64,000 bases of DNA from Sphingomonas cavernae (GTDB taxonomy: Bacteria > Pseudomonadota > Alphaproteobacteria > Sphingomonadales > Sphingomonadaceae). The DNA lies in contig NZ_QYUM01000004.1 of assembly GCF_003590775.1 (NCBI RefSeq), positions 558,001 to 622,000 of the forward strand, read 5' to 3'. The position numbers were made by a program, and so were the translations under genes. Shown here piece after piece: positions 63,978-64,000 of this stretch; position 1 is the stretch's first letter; each line of letters opens with the position of its first letter. Under the pieces are notes generated by a model, which saw only the letters and a program-made list of their open reading frames with translations, had not been told where the DNA came from and ran no database searches.

Positions 63978-64000
63978 AAATGTGTAGCACAGTTTGCAGG

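Overview
The window is a GC-rich alphaproteobacterial chromosome segment, most likely from a Sphingomonadaceae member (Sphingomonas/Sphingopyxis type). This rests on the GC-rich codon use, a large TonB-dependent receptor, branched-chain 2-oxoacid dehydrogenase and Csu-type pilus genes, and intergenic palindromes of the kind I associate with sphingomonads (arms reading GAGTACCCCGGCGAAGG and CTTCGACAGGCTCAGCCC). No rRNA, tRNA or CRISPR array was seen.

Layout. 0.4-8.5 kb: a CecR/YbhGFSR-type drug-efflux operon (TetR, HlyD, double ABC ATPase, two ABC-2 permeases, outer-membrane lipoprotein) interrupted by an IS5-family element that sits inside an older palindromic repeat. 8.5-13 kb: LuxR regulator, a candidate structured RNA, a small serine hydrolase, ChrA and AlkB. 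13-18 kb: an aa3-type cytochrome oxidase operon on the minus strand with two subunit III genes and its own cytochrome c. 18.4-22.6 kb: a compact Csu/SCPU chaperone-usher pilus operon. 22.6-25.4 kb: a persulfide dioxygenase/rhodanese fusion, a 1-Cys peroxiredoxin and a ROK fructokinase. 25.8-27.3 kb: an isolated, frameshifted phage-type tail-spike gene. 27.6-35.7 kb: CorA and a tightly overlapping catabolic operon (HglS, D-2-hydroxyglutarate dehydrogenase, AstC, a frameshifted AstA, AstD, probably also an FAH hydrolase) with a divergent LysR gene. 36.7-38.3 kb: an FAD/NAD(P)-binding protein with a coupled 66-residue partner. 38.8-46.2 kb: a TonB receptor, an MFS symporter, two TauD/AtsK-type dioxygenases and an arylsulfatase, probably for organosulfur scavenging. 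46.2-51 kb: a PAS protein with degenerate GGDEF, a GMC oxidoreductase, an RNase H-like protein and an MreB paralogue. 51.2-59 kb: a putative peptide/D-amino-acid catabolic island. 59.1-63.8 kb: a small membrane protein, an SDR and the bkd complex.

The most interesting part is the 51-59 kb island: an M19 dipeptidase, an APC-type transporter, a DUF1611 (DgcN-like) protein, a metal-dependent amidohydrolase, a serine beta-lactamase-fold hydrolase with a membrane tail, and an XRE-cupin regulator. Two copies of one promoter/operator module (CTAAT...ATTAG inverted repeat with identically spaced -35 and -10 boxes) precede its two minus-strand transcription units, and one of them also lies next to the regulator gene. 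This suggests a single regulon that imports and cleaves peptides or acylated amino acids. The substrate is not known from sequence.

Two genes (astA and the tail spike) each carry one single-base frameshift. Palindromic repeats have entered two coding regions in frame: the NodT signal peptide and the E2 inter-domain linker.
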